From assembly GCA_030531435.1 (NCBI GenBank), contig JAUNNN010000015.1, positions 1 through 43,328 on the forward strand: a stretch of 43,328 bases of DNA. Reading direction: 5' to 3'. Below are positions 18,259-26,043 of this stretch, piece by piece. Numbering within the stretch: the first letter of the stretch is position 1; each line of letters opens with the position of its first letter. The DNA comes from Lachnospiraceae bacterium (GTDB taxonomy: Bacteria; Bacillota; Clostridia; Lachnospirales; Lachnospiraceae). The position numbers and the translations under genes were made by a program. The notes beneath the pieces are model-generated. The model saw only the letters and a program-made list of their open reading frames with translations. It did no database searches and was not told where the DNA came from.

Positions 18259-19452
18259 ATGCCAAATATAGACTTACTTGAGAATTCAATGCAGATTGCA
18301 CCGCTTAAGCTTATAGTTCATGAAAGTGCTAGACAGCTTGGAAATGAGGTCAACAATTTCCTCGTTACATCAAGAAAAAACATGAATAAGCCATATCATG
18401 GTTCTCCTGCATATATTGATTATGATCCTGATACATTTTTAATTAACTTTGACTGCCCTCGTTTTGGTACAGGTGAAGGCAAAGCTGTATTAAATGAATC
18501 AGTTCGTGGTAAAGACTTATTTATTATTGCAGATCCATGTAACCACTCTCTTACATATAAAATAAATGGTTATACAAATCATATGTCTCCTGACAACATT
18601 TATCAGGATATAAAAAGACTAATTGCTGCAACAGCAGGAAAGGCACATAGAATAACTGTTTTCATGCCATTCCTTTATGAATCAAGACAGCATAAGCGCT
18701 ATAAGAGAGAGTCCCTTGACGCAGCACTTGCTCTTGAAGAATTAACAAGCATGGGGGTTTCAAATATTGTTACATTTGATGCTCATGATCCAAAGGTACA
18801 GAACTCAATACCATTATCAGGTTTTGATAACTTCATGCCTCCATATCAGTTCTTAAGAGCACTTATTAACTACGAAAAAGATCTTATTATCGATAAAGAA
18901 CATCTTATCGTTATTTCTCCAGATGAAGGTGCCCTTGACAGAGCTGTATATTTTGCAGGTGTACTTGGAGTAAACATTGGTATGTTCTATAAAAGACGTG
19001 ATTACTCTAAAGTTGTTAACGGAAAAAACCCTATTGTTGCTCACGAATTCCTTGGCGATGCAGTAGATGGCAGAGACGTAATTATCATTGATGATATGAT
19101 TTCATCTGGTGGAAGTATGCTTGATACAGCAAAACAGTTAAAGGAAATGAACGCAAAGCGAGTATTTATTTGTACTACATTTGGTTTATTTACTGATGGT
19201 CTTGAATTATTCGATGAAGCATATGAAAAATGCTATTTTGACAGAGTAATTACTACTAACCTCACTTATCATACAGATGAGATTAGAACAAGACCATATT
19301 ATGTTGAAGCCAACATGAGTAAGTTTATGGCATCTATTATTGATTTTCTTAATCATGATATTGCTCTATCAACTGTTAGCACACCAACTGATAAAATTCG
19401 TGATGCTATCGAAAAATACAACAATAGAAAAGATCCTGTTCTTGAGGAATAA
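18259..19452 (+). CDS. prs: Ribose-phosphate pyrophosphokinase, long divergent form
   Basis: PRPP synthetase makes phosphoribosyl pyrophosphate from ribose-5-phosphate and ATP for nucleotide, His and Trp synthesis. The 397-residue protein is longer than classical Prs (about 315). It keeps the PRPP-binding loop DVIIIDDMISSGGSM (273-287), a KRR flexible-loop motif (245-247), SRQHKR (142-147) at the place of the usual ARQDR ATP-binding block, and DAHD (174-177) in place of DLHA. The N-terminus does not resemble the classical start. The gene is divergent from the IMP-forming genes, an informative context since PRPP feeds that pathway. AGGAGG precedes the ATG. I use the symbol prs by function only. 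Confidence 0.88.
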   Translation: MPNIDLLENSMQIAPLKLIVHESARQLGNEVNNFLVTSRKNMNKPYHGSPAYIDYDPDTFLINFDCPRFGTGEGKAVLNESVRGKDLFIIADPCNHSLTYKINGYTNHMSPDNIYQDIKRLIAATAGKAHRITVFMPFLYESRQHKRYKRESLDAALALEELTSMGVSNIVTFDAHDPKVQNSIPLSGFDNFMPPYQFLRALINYEKDLIIDKEHLIVISPDEGALDRAVYFAGVLGVNIGMFYKRRDYSKVVNGKNPIVAHEFLGDAVDGRDVIIIDDMISSGGSMLDTAKQLKEMNAKRVFICTTFGLFTDGLELFDEAYEKCYFDRVITTNLTYHTDEIRTRPYYVEANMSKFMASIIDFLNHDIALSTVSTPTDKIRDAIEKYNNRKDPVLEE

Positions 19453-19821
19453 TCATTTAATAAAGGGAAATGCATCTTTATACCAGGTGATATCCCCATC
19501 AAGAATAGAAATAACATCAAATCTAAAGCTTCCGTTAATCGGGAGCTTTTTATATTTAATATAATTTAAAGAAACCTGGCTGATTTTTTTCATTTTAGAC
19601 TTGGTTACTGCTTCGTATGGGCTTCCATATTTGGCAGTTTTGCGATATTTGACTTCTGTGAATACATATGTGTCACCATCTTTTAGAATAATATCTATCT
19701 CTCCTATTCTACATCGAAAATTTCTTTCAATGACATGAAGGCCTTTTGATATTAGATATTCACAGGCAATAGACTCGTAGTTTTCTCCTGTCCTACGATT
19801 ATTTAGTTTTTCTTCTGACAA
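19453..19821 (-). CDS. UPF0102/YraN family endonuclease-like protein
   Basis: This 122-residue protein has the PD-(D/E)xK nuclease-like YraN fold: RRTGENYESIACEYL, NFRCRIGEIDIILKDGDTYVFTEVKYR and YGSPYEAVTKSKMKKI. The Asp of EIDII and the ExK of FTEVKYR are the predicted catalytic residues. The cellular role of the family is unknown; a nuclease or DNA-processing role is inferred. The start is TTG directly after the stop of the FlhB-like gene, with AAGGAAAG as ribosome site. Its stop abuts the stop of convergent prs with no intervening base, and the prs terminator lies inside this gene. Confidence 0.88.
   Translation of the reverse strand: MSEEKLNNRRTGENYESIACEYLISKGLHVIERNFRCRIGEIDIILKDGDTYVFTEVKYRKTAKYGSPYEAVTKSKMKKISQVSLNYIKYKKLPINGSFRFDVISILDGDITWYKDAFPFIK
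19525..19551 (+). terminator. Intrinsic terminator of prs, inside the yraN-like gene
   Basis: A 10-bp stem with one G-U pair (19525-19534 with 19540-19549; arms AAAGCTTCCG and CGGGAGCTTT, loop TTAAT) ends in TTTTT. It lies 72 bases past the prs stop and wholly inside the convergent YraN-type coding sequence. Confidence 0.72.
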
Positions 19822-20109
19822 TTATAACTTTCCTTTCAGTTTTTCCATGTCATCCACAAATACAAGTATCTCAGCAACAACCTCATAGAGCTCTGGTGGA
19901 ATATAATCACCTATATCCAGCTTCGACAATGTATTTGCAAGCTTTGTATCCTGATGAACAGGTACTGCTGCAGCATTAGCAGCTTCGATAATCTTCTCTG
20001 CTACCTTTCCTCTACCTGTTGCAACAATCTTTGGTGCTACATCATCAGGATTATATTCAAGGGCTACAGCCTGCAATAATTTTAATCTTTTTTCTTTATC
20101 ATCTGCCAT
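19822..20109 (-). CDS. FlhB C-terminal-domain-like protein (EscU/YscU/HrcU switch family, YlqH-like)
   Basis: This 95-residue soluble protein matches only the cytoplasmic C-terminal domain of FlhB/YscU export-switch proteins: AVALEYNPDDVAPKIVATGRGKVAEKIIEAANAAAVPVHQD, then DIGDYIPPELYEVVAEILVFV. There is no membrane part. The autocleavage motif NPTH of true FlhB is replaced by NPDD, so self-cleavage is not expected. B. subtilis YlqH is a similar short homologue in the same rnhB neighbourhood. It lies 3 bases after a FliK-like gene, its usual partner type, and its stop touches the yraN-like start. Its role outside flagella is unknown. Confidence 0.85.
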   Translation of the reverse strand: MADDKEKRLKLLQAVALEYNPDDVAPKIVATGRGKVAEKIIEAANAAAVPVHQDTKLANTLSKLDIGDYIPPELYEVVAEILVFVDDMEKLKGKL

Positions 20110-20112
20110 ATC

Positions 20113-22050
20113 TTATGCCCTAACATCAAACGAATACTTCGCCGCTATACGGCTAACACTGTCTGGATCTTCTTTCATAAACTCATCCACAATATTTTTC
20201 TTCTTACTATCCTTATCCTTCACAGTAACATTTGTTGACATATTGTACCCTTTTTTAGTAAGTCGATCATTTAAAAGCTCTATATGCTCCGCAATAAAAT
20301 CAAGTGTTGCTTCATCCTGCATAATAAAATTAGTCTTAACATTGGTACCATTTGTCATTGCCACATAAACATCCATTGGTCCAAGGTTCTCCATATCAAG
20401 ATGGAGCAATGCAGATAAGTTGCCATCTTTTTCTTTTAGGCTTTTTTTGTTGGTATAAACGTACAAATCACCATGGGCAGATTTATTATTCATAAGTAAT
20501 GGAATTTGAATATAAGTCACTGCCTGATTAAGCTGATTCATAAAATTAACATTATCATTTAGGTTAGATGCTGATTTCATTATTTCAGGATTATCTCTTC
20601 CAGCATCCTTCATAATCTGAACTGCTGCATCTGCCTGTTTTAGTATTTTCTGGTATAGATCTTCAACCTTATTATTATCTGTTACCTGATCTGGCTTCAG
20701 TAAAAGCTGCTTTTGTAAAGCATTTTTTAAACCTGCTCTAAAATCATCATTAGAAAGAAATTTTGATAACATTTGTTTTCTTTCATCTGGCACATTGCTA
20801 TCTTCTTTATTAATTTCATTAATAAGATTTTTGGCAAAATCAAGCACTTCACCAAAATTAAGTCTTGAGGATGCCGTTTCATTATTTACGCTACTATCAG
20901 ACTTAACATTCGCATCTAATGGAACACGTCCAGATTCGTTTGTTTCACCATCTGTTATTTTATTTTCTATCGCAACATTGCTTTCTGAAGCTACAGAATC
21001 CACAGATTTTTCAGTCTCATCTGCATTTCCTTCAATATTTTTTAATATTGAATCAACCAGCTTCATGACATTATCATTAACTGGTTCTGAAAGCACTTCT
21101 GATGAAGTATCAACAAGATCTATTATCTGGCTTGCAATATTTAATCCATTCAAATTAAATGTCGGGGTTGCTGGATTATTAATATCGCCTGTTTCATTAT
21201 TTATAATAGATTCGTCTGCAACATTTTCTCCACTAACTGGCTGTTCTGGATTTTGAATATTTGAATCTACTGCAGCAGACTGATTAGCACCATTTCCAGT
21301 TACAGCATTTATAAATGAATTAAGAATATTATTAACCGTCGATAAAGGCTGGGATTTTACATCAGGTGTTATTTCATTATATATATCGGGATTTGATTCT
21401 TTAAGAACAGCCTCCATTTCATCCACAAGCCCATTCGCAAGATTAATTACATCATTCTTTATCTGATGTTCAAAGCCTTTATAGTTTTCAAACTGATTAA
21501 TTGTTAACTCATCTATTGGAAGGCCAATTTTAGTCATCTGAACTATAGTAGCTGGATCTGCAAAAGGATTTTGATTTATCTGCTTTGACATATCCCACAA
21601 GGCATTTTTATTAACAGACATACTCTCATCCATCATTGTGGATACCATATTCACATATTGCACTGTTTCTGGAAGACCAGCAGACTGAAGCGCACTTGAA
21701 ACTGCCAGAGAATTTGTAAGATTAGTATATAACGGACGAAGGGCTGTATGACCACCTTCTGTAGAGCTAACCTCAAATGAAATTGTCTGACCAAGAATTG
21801 CATTAAGATTACCCTCTAGCTTGGCATTAATCATCTGATTATTTCCAAGTAGAAGCTTTATATCATTTCCATTAACTTCAACAACCTGACCAGAGAATGT
21901 CTGCCCTGTTGTTAGGCCTAAATCTTTTACATTTACTGTAATAGCAGATTCCTGACCGCCTTTAATAACAGTGCCTGCGTTTTGGCTCTGGTTTGTATTA
22001 ACAGATGTCTGCGCTATGGAATTATTTGTCTGAATTGAATTAATTGCCAT
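20113..22050 (-). CDS. FliK-like protein with C-terminal Flg_hook-type domain (YlqG-like position)
   Basis: The 645-residue protein has a low-complexity start rich in Asn, Gln and Ser, a beta-rich segment (about 45-105, TGQTFSGQVVEVNGNDIKLLL), a long Asn/Ser/Glu-rich linker (about 230-400) and a C-terminal domain (about 500-610, LSALLHLDMENLGPMDVYVAM, then LLNDRLTKKGYNMS) like that of flagellar hook-length protein FliK. FliK C-domains act on FlhB C-domains, and an FlhB-C-like gene follows by 3 bases. It stands apart from flagellar genes in the window. There is no signal peptide, and the ribosome site is weak. Function not established. Confidence 0.65.
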   Translation of the reverse strand: MAINSIQTNNSIAQTSVNTNQSQNAGTVIKGGQESAITVNVKDLGLTTGQTFSGQVVEVNGNDIKLLLGNNQMINAKLEGNLNAILGQTISFEVSSTEGGHTALRPLYTNLTNSLAVSSALQSAGLPETVQYVNMVSTMMDESMSVNKNALWDMSKQINQNPFADPATIVQMTKIGLPIDELTINQFENYKGFEHQIKNDVINLANGLVDEMEAVLKESNPDIYNEITPDVKSQPLSTVNNILNSFINAVTGNGANQSAAVDSNIQNPEQPVSGENVADESIINNETGDINNPATPTFNLNGLNIASQIIDLVDTSSEVLSEPVNDNVMKLVDSILKNIEGNADETEKSVDSVASESNVAIENKITDGETNESGRVPLDANVKSDSSVNNETASSRLNFGEVLDFAKNLINEINKEDSNVPDERKQMLSKFLSNDDFRAGLKNALQKQLLLKPDQVTDNNKVEDLYQKILKQADAAVQIMKDAGRDNPEIMKSASNLNDNVNFMNQLNQAVTYIQIPLLMNNKSAHGDLYVYTNKKSLKEKDGNLSALLHLDMENLGPMDVYVAMTNGTNVKTNFIMQDEATLDFIAEHIELLNDRLTKKGYNMSTNVTVKDKDSKKKNIVDEFMKEDPDSVSRIAAKYSFDVRA

Positions 22051-22053
22051 ATA

Positions 22054-22692
22054 TTAAATAAAATTCTTTATAAATGACCTTCTGTGTATTTCACACGGTC
22101 CAAGTTCTTTTAAAGCCTGAATATGCTGAGCAGTACCATATCCTTTATGCTTTGCAAAACCGTATCCAGGGTATTTATCGTCAAATTCTACCATCATACG
22201 ATCTCTTGTGACCTTTGCAACAATACTTGCCGCTGCAATACTCGCTGATTTTGCATCACCTTTTATTATTGGCACCTGCTTAATATCAACTAAAGGAATT
22301 GTCACTGCATCATTTAATAATATATCGGGCTTTACAGATAAATTATTAACTGCCGTTCTCATCGCTTCATAAGTTGCTTGTAAAATATTTATCTCGTCTA
22401 TTCTCTCCCATGAAGCTTCCCCTATTGAGACAGCTACAGCTTTTTCCATTATTTCATCATACAATAACTCGCGTTTCTTTTCAGATACTTTTTTTGAATC
22501 ATTAAGATATAGAATGTCGCAATCCTTTGGTAATATTACGGCACATGTAACAACTGGTCCAGCTAATGGGCCTCTACCAACTTCATCTATGCCACATATA
22601 TATTCATAATCAGCATATTCTCTTTCATAAGAAAACATTTCATATGTTCTTTTAATTTCAGCTTCAAGCTTTGCTTTTTGTTTCTCTGTCAT
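22054..22692 (-). CDS. rnhB: Ribonuclease HII
   Basis: RNase HII cleaves RNA in RNA-DNA hybrids and starts removal of single ribonucleotides from DNA. The 212-residue protein has the family start of the catalytic domain, YICGIDEVGRGPLAGPV with the Asp-Glu pair. It also has LNDSKKVSEKKRE, KGDAKSASIAAASIVAKVTRDR with a further catalytic Asp, and YPGYGFAKHKGYGT near the end. I chose the ATG ending at 22692, one base after the lepB stop, over a TTG nine codons upstream with no ribosome site. The short gap implies translational coupling with lepB. Confidence 0.95.
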   Translation of the reverse strand: MTEKQKAKLEAEIKRTYEMFSYEREYADYEYICGIDEVGRGPLAGPVVTCAVILPKDCDILYLNDSKKVSEKKRELLYDEIMEKAVAVSIGEASWERIDEINILQATYEAMRTAVNNLSVKPDILLNDAVTIPLVDIKQVPIIKGDAKSASIAAASIVAKVTRDRMMVEFDDKYPGYGFAKHKGYGTAQHIQALKELGPCEIHRRSFIKNFI

Positions 22693-22693
22693 T

Positions 22694-23245
22694 TTATTTA
22701 ATCTTTCTAATTCTATCAAAGGGATAAATAACAGCCGATGCTTTACCCAGTATTTCGCTTTTCTTTATATTTCCCACTTCTGAATATCTGCTATCTATAC
22801 TTTCTACCCTATTATCTCCAAGAACAAAGTATTCATCATCCGCTAAAACTATTTCTCCAGCAGCAAGGCCTGGATTCTCTACTCTATCCTTACATACATC
22901 TTTTATCTCTTTACCATCAATATATATCTTCCCTGCAAGAATTCTAACACTCTCTCCAGGGAGACCAATTATTCTCTTGATAAGAAGCTCCTTCTCTGAA
23001 TAGCTCTTAAAGCAAATAACATCAAATCGCTTTGGCTCGCCTATCGTATATGACAGTTTATCCATAATTATATTATCTCCGTCATATAATGTTTCCTGCA
23101 TAGATACGCCACGAACTACTGTTTTTCTTCCAACATAAGTAACAATTACATATGTTATCGTAAGTACTATCAGTAGAAATATTCCCATTTTGAGAACAGA
23201 TGTCATACCTGAATTTATTTTTTTACGTTTCTTTCTCTTTGCCAA
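22694..23245 (-). CDS. lepB: Signal peptidase I (first of two)
   Basis: A membrane-anchored serine protease that removes signal peptides from secreted proteins. The 183-residue protein has a very basic N-terminus (KRKKRKK), one transmembrane helix (about 19-38), the nucleophile in RGVSMQ (S48), the general-base lysine in LLIKRIIGLPGE (K90), and the S26 family motif LGDNRVESIDSR (142-153). It is single-pass, as usual in Gram-positives. A second signal peptidase gene lies on the other side of rbgA. About 38 bases separate it from rbgA. Confidence 0.95.
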   Translation of the reverse strand: MAKRKKRKKINSGMTSVLKMGIFLLIVLTITYVIVTYVGRKTVVRGVSMQETLYDGDNIIMDKLSYTIGEPKRFDVICFKSYSEKELLIKRIIGLPGESVRILAGKIYIDGKEIKDVCKDRVENPGLAAGEIVLADDEYFVLGDNRVESIDSRYSEVGNIKKSEILGKASAVIYPFDRIRKIK

Positions 23246-23283
23246 ATCTATGTCCTGCTTATTATATTTATATATCTAACTAA

Positions 23284-24123
23284 TTATGGGGCTTCTATAG
23301 ATATTCTTCCTAATCTTCCTGATCTAAAATCATCAATAATTATATCAGATGTCCTATCAAGGTCAGCTTCGCCTCCCTTTTTAAGACACTTTCTTTCATT
23401 TGCAATAGCCTCAAGAACCTTTAACGTATCAAGAGTTTCATCAACAGAATATCTTTCTGCAATCACCCCTGGCTTAACTTCTTTTAATGTATTTAACATC
23501 GCATATGCTACCTCTGATGACTGAAGTATTTCATCATTCATAGAGCCAATATATGCTATGTGTTCCCCTGTGAGCTCATCCTCAAACTTAGGCCACAATA
23601 TTCCTGGAGTATCTAATAATTCAATATTATTATTTAATCTAATCCACTGCTTACCCTTTGTTACACCTGGTTTATTGCCCGTTTTAGCTGATGCACGACC
23701 AGTTAAGGCATTTATAAAGGTGGATTTACCTACGTTTGGTATACCTGCCACCATAGCCCTTATTGGACGATTTACAATGCCTCTTTTCTTATCTCTTTCT
23801 ATTTTCTCTTTACAGCATTCCAAAATGACATTTGTAATACTCTTTACACCGCCTCTATTTCTTGAATCAAGCTTGACGCAGCGGATGCCCTTTTCCTTAT
23901 AATACTCAATCCATTTATTATTTATTTCTTCTGAAGCAAGGTCAGCTTTATTTAATATAACAAGTCTCTGCTTGCCCTTTGCCAATTCATCTATATCAGG
24001 ATTTTTAGAGCTTGCAGGAATTCTTGCATCTAAAAGTTCAATTACTATATCAATAAGCTTGATATTTTCCTGCATCATTCGTTTCGCTTTGGTCATATGA
24101 CCTGGATACCACTGTAAATTCAT
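23284..24123 (-). CDS. rbgA: Ribosome biogenesis GTPase RbgA (YlqF)
   Basis: RbgA is a circularly permuted GTPase needed for late assembly of the 50S subunit. The 279-residue protein starts with the signature NLQWYPGHMTKAKR. The G4 motif NKAD (58-61) comes before the G1 P-loop GIPNVGKST (127-135), and the G3 motif DTPG follows: the permuted order that defines the family. A C-terminal helical domain recalls its RNA-binding region. It sits between two lepB genes, next to rplS and rnhB as in many Firmicutes. Confidence 0.96.
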   Translation of the reverse strand: MNLQWYPGHMTKAKRMMQENIKLIDIVIELLDARIPASSKNPDIDELAKGKQRLVILNKADLASEEINNKWIEYYKEKGIRCVKLDSRNRGGVKSITNVILECCKEKIERDKKRGIVNRPIRAMVAGIPNVGKSTFINALTGRASAKTGNKPGVTKGKQWIRLNNNIELLDTPGILWPKFEDELTGEHIAYIGSMNDEILQSSEVAYAMLNTLKEVKPGVIAERYSVDETLDTLKVLEAIANERKCLKKGGEADLDRTSDIIIDDFRSGRLGRISIEAP

Positions 24124-24132
24124 ATATATTTC

Positions 24133-24723
24133 CTATTCAATCCTTCTCTTATCATAGGAGCCGCACTTCAATCTCATCCATGCTTTTCCCTCTATCATAG
24201 TAACCTTTACATTACCAACATTTGCAGATCTTGAATCTTCACTATTGGAACGGTTATCACCTAATACAAAGTACTCATCATTTGCCAGTACTATTTCATT
24301 TGTAGCAACTCCACCCTCTCTTGTATCATCTGCCACATCATTTTTTAGTACCTCGCCATTTATATAAACCTTTCCCCCTGATATCTGTATTGTTTCTCCA
24401 GGGAGGCCAATTACACGTTTAATATAAAAATGTGAGTTTTTATTTCCGTTTGGTTTAAATACAATTACATCAAAACGCTTAGGTGCTGACATACTATATG
24501 AAACTCTGTTTATAAGCACCTCCTGGCTATTACATAGAATAGGTTCCATTGAAGAGCCAACCATGCTTGTTTTAATACCAAAAAAGGCTATTCCAACGTA
24601 TGCCAAAAAAACTGCCGCGAATACTATAGCTACCCACGACAATATTTCATAAAACAGCTGTATATTGAATTTTTTCTTTTGTTTCTGATGGAATGTTAAC
24701 CCATCTCTTTTCTTCTTTTTCAT
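24133..24723 (-). CDS. lepB: Signal peptidase I (second of two)
   Basis: The 196-residue protein has a basic start (KKKKRD, KQKKKF), one membrane helix (about 29-48), catalytic Ser in MVGSSME (S58), catalytic Lys in YIKRVIGLPGE (K102) and LGDNRSNSEDSR near the C-terminus. It shares its plan with the lepB 0.9 kb downstream but differs enough to suggest an old duplication. There is no Shine-Dalgarno sequence before its ATG. Only 27 bases separate the ATG from the rplS terminator, so it may be read from a leaderless transcript. Confidence 0.94.
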   Translation of the reverse strand: MKKKKRDGLTFHQKQKKKFNIQLFYEILSWVAIVFAAVFLAYVGIAFFGIKTSMVGSSMEPILCNSQEVLINRVSYSMSAPKRFDVIVFKPNGNKNSHFYIKRVIGLPGETIQISGGKVYINGEVLKNDVADDTREGGVATNEIVLANDEYFVLGDNRSNSEDSRSANVGNVKVTMIEGKAWMRLKCGSYDKRRIE

Positions 24724-24730
24724 ATATAAA

Positions 24731-24759
24731 AGTATATATTAAATTAAAGTAAAAAAAAA
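24731..24759 (-). promoter_or_regulatory. Possible leaderless promoter of the second lepB
   Basis: On the minus strand, TATACT (24731-24736) lies 7 bases before the lepB ATG. The -35 position falls in the T-tract of the rplS terminator (24754-24759) at 17-base spacing. The -35 match is poor, so this is tentative. It is listed because no other promoter fits the gap. Confidence 0.3.
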
Positions 24760-24782
24760 GAGTTTCGAAACCGAAACTCTTT
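24751..24782 (-). terminator. Intrinsic terminator of rplS
   Basis: On the minus strand, an 11-bp stem (24772-24782 with 24757-24767; arms AAAGAGTTTCG and CGAAACTCTTT, loop GTTT) is followed by an unbroken T-run to 24751. It lies 16 bases after the rplS stop. Confidence 0.93.
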
Positions 24783-24798
24783 CTTCACATAGCTAAAA

Positions 24799-25149
24799 CT
24801 ATCTAACTAACTCTTTAACCTTAGCCTTCTTACCAACTCTGTCTCTTAAGTAGTAAAGCTTAGCACGTCTTACTTTACCCTTTCTTACTACTTCGATCTT
24901 CTCAACATGTGGTGAGTGAAGTGGCCATGTCTTTTCAACGCCAACACCGTTTGAGCTCTTTCTTACTGTAAATGTCTCACGGTTGCTTCCGCCCTGTTTC
25001 TTAATAACTGTTCCTTCGAAAACCTGTACTCTTTCACGGTTTCCTTCCTTGATCTTTGCGTGTACCTTTACAGTATCACCTACAGCGAACTCAGGAACTG
25101 AATCCTTAAGCTGCTCTTTTTCGATCTCTTTAATGATCTCCTGGTTCAT
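24799..25149 (-). CDS. rplS: 50S ribosomal protein bL19
   Basis: bL19 lies at the 30S-50S interface of the ribosome. The 116-residue protein has the family blocks [43 protein letters not shown] and [31 protein letters not shown] placed the start at the ATG ending at 25149, with GGAGG 5 bases before it. A frame extending 26 codons upstream is leader sequence. It has its own promoter, structured leader and terminator, so it can be expressed apart from trmD upstream. Confidence 0.97.
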   Translation of the reverse strand: MNQEIIKEIEKEQLKDSVPEFAVGDTVKVHAKIKEGNRERVQVFEGTVIKKQGGSNRETFTVRKSSNGVGVEKTWPLHSPHVEKIEVVRKGKVRRAKLYYLRDRVGKKAKVKELVR

Positions 25150-25261
25150 AATTACCTCCAAACCTGCATACCATGTATGCGTCACAATTTTATTTACTAC
25201 GCACCGTTTTATGGACATTCTTAACACGTATGCCAGAGGACTGTCTTTTTCAGTACAACGT
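25150..25261 (-). promoter_or_regulatory. Structured 5' leader of rplS (candidate L19 autoregulatory leader)
   Basis: The predicted rplS transcript carries about 110 bases before the ATG. Visible structures (minus strand) are an ACTG/CAGT hairpin with an A-rich loop (25240-25254) and a GCATAC/GTATGC hairpin (25166-25180) just before the GGAGG (25155-25159). A second GCATAC at 25228-25233 could pair with the same GTATGC, so two structures compete. Autoregulatory L19 leaders are known in other low-GC Gram-positives. Whether this one belongs to that class needs a covariance-model search. Confidence 0.5.
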
Positions 25262-25266
25262 GTAGT

Positions 25267-25295
25267 AGTTTACCATAATTTATCAAAAGATGCAA
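25267..25295 (-). promoter_or_regulatory. Promoter of rplS
   Basis: On the minus strand, TTGCAT (25290-25295), 17 bases, then TAAACT (25267-25272), with TGG before the -10. It lies just after the trmD stop and predicts a start near 25260. Confidence 0.65.
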
Positions 25296-25312
25296 GTTTA
25301 TATTTGAAAATC

Positions 25313-26041
25313 CTATAAAATCCATCTTCCTTTTTTATCTTTTGTATGAGTCTTTGTAAACTCATCATATAAATCTGGTCGTCGTTCTTTTGTTCTTTCA
25401 AGCGACTGTTCGAAGCGCCACTTTTCAACATTCTCATGATGGCCACTCATAAGTATTTCAGGCACTGCCTTGTCATGCCACACTTCAGGTCTTGAATATT
25501 GTGGGTATTCAAGTAAACCATTAGAAAAACTTTCTGTCATTGCTGATTCATCATTATTAAGAACGCCTTCAACAAATCTTGATACAGTATCTATAAGTAC
25601 CATTGCAGGAAGCTCGCCACCTGTTAAAACATAGTCTCCAATTGATATATAATCAGTAACCGTCTCCTCAAGTACTCTCTCATCTATGCCTTCATAATGC
25701 CCGCAAAGAAGAATTAGTTCATCCTCTTTTGCAAGCTCCATGGCAAGGGTCTGATTTAACACCTGTCCCTGAGGGGTTAAATATACTGTTCTTATTTTTT
25801 TATCTGTACCTATCTTTTCAGATATCGCCTTATGGCACTGATATACAGGTTCTGCCTGCATAAGCATACCAGCTCCACCACCATAAGTATAATCATCCAC
25901 CTTATTATGCTTATTAAAGGCGTAATCTCTTATATTCACAGCATCTATCGATATAATGTTATTTTTTATTGCCCTACCTAAAATGCTTAATTTTAATGAC
26001 TCAAACATTTCAGGGAACAATGTCATTACATGTATGTTCAA
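25313..26041 (-). CDS. trmD: tRNA (guanine37-N1)-methyltransferase
   Basis: TrmD makes m1G37 in tRNAs, which prevents +1 frameshifting. The 242-residue SPOUT enzyme starts NIHVMTLFPEMFE. It has DDYTYGGGAGMLMQAEPV and the trefoil-knot AdoMet-binding parts LLCGHYEGIDERV and SIGDYVLTGGELPAMVLIDTVSR, with the catalytic Asp/Arg region TDYISIGDYVL and the C-terminal domain ending GRWIL. It lies 2 bases after rimM, the standard rpsP-khpA-rimM-trmD arrangement. Confidence 0.97.
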   Translation of the reverse strand: MNIHVMTLFPEMFESLKLSILGRAIKNNIISIDAVNIRDYAFNKHNKVDDYTYGGGAGMLMQAEPVYQCHKAISEKIGTDKKIRTVYLTPQGQVLNQTLAMELAKEDELILLCGHYEGIDERVLEETVTDYISIGDYVLTGGELPAMVLIDTVSRFVEGVLNNDESAMTESFSNGLLEYPQYSRPEVWHDKAVPEILMSGHHENVEKWRFEQSLERTKERRPDLYDEFTKTHTKDKKGRWIL

Positions 26042-26043
26042 AA

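Noticed and set aside
20795..21256. A 153-codon plus-strand frame opposite the FliK-like gene
   Set aside because: Antisense shadow of the Ser/Asn/Glu-rich linker; no ribosome site, and its composition mirrors the real gene.
25150..25227. N-terminal extension of rplS by 26 codons
   Set aside because: The added residues do not resemble bL19, there is no ribosome site before the upstream ATG, and the stretch forms RNA structure.
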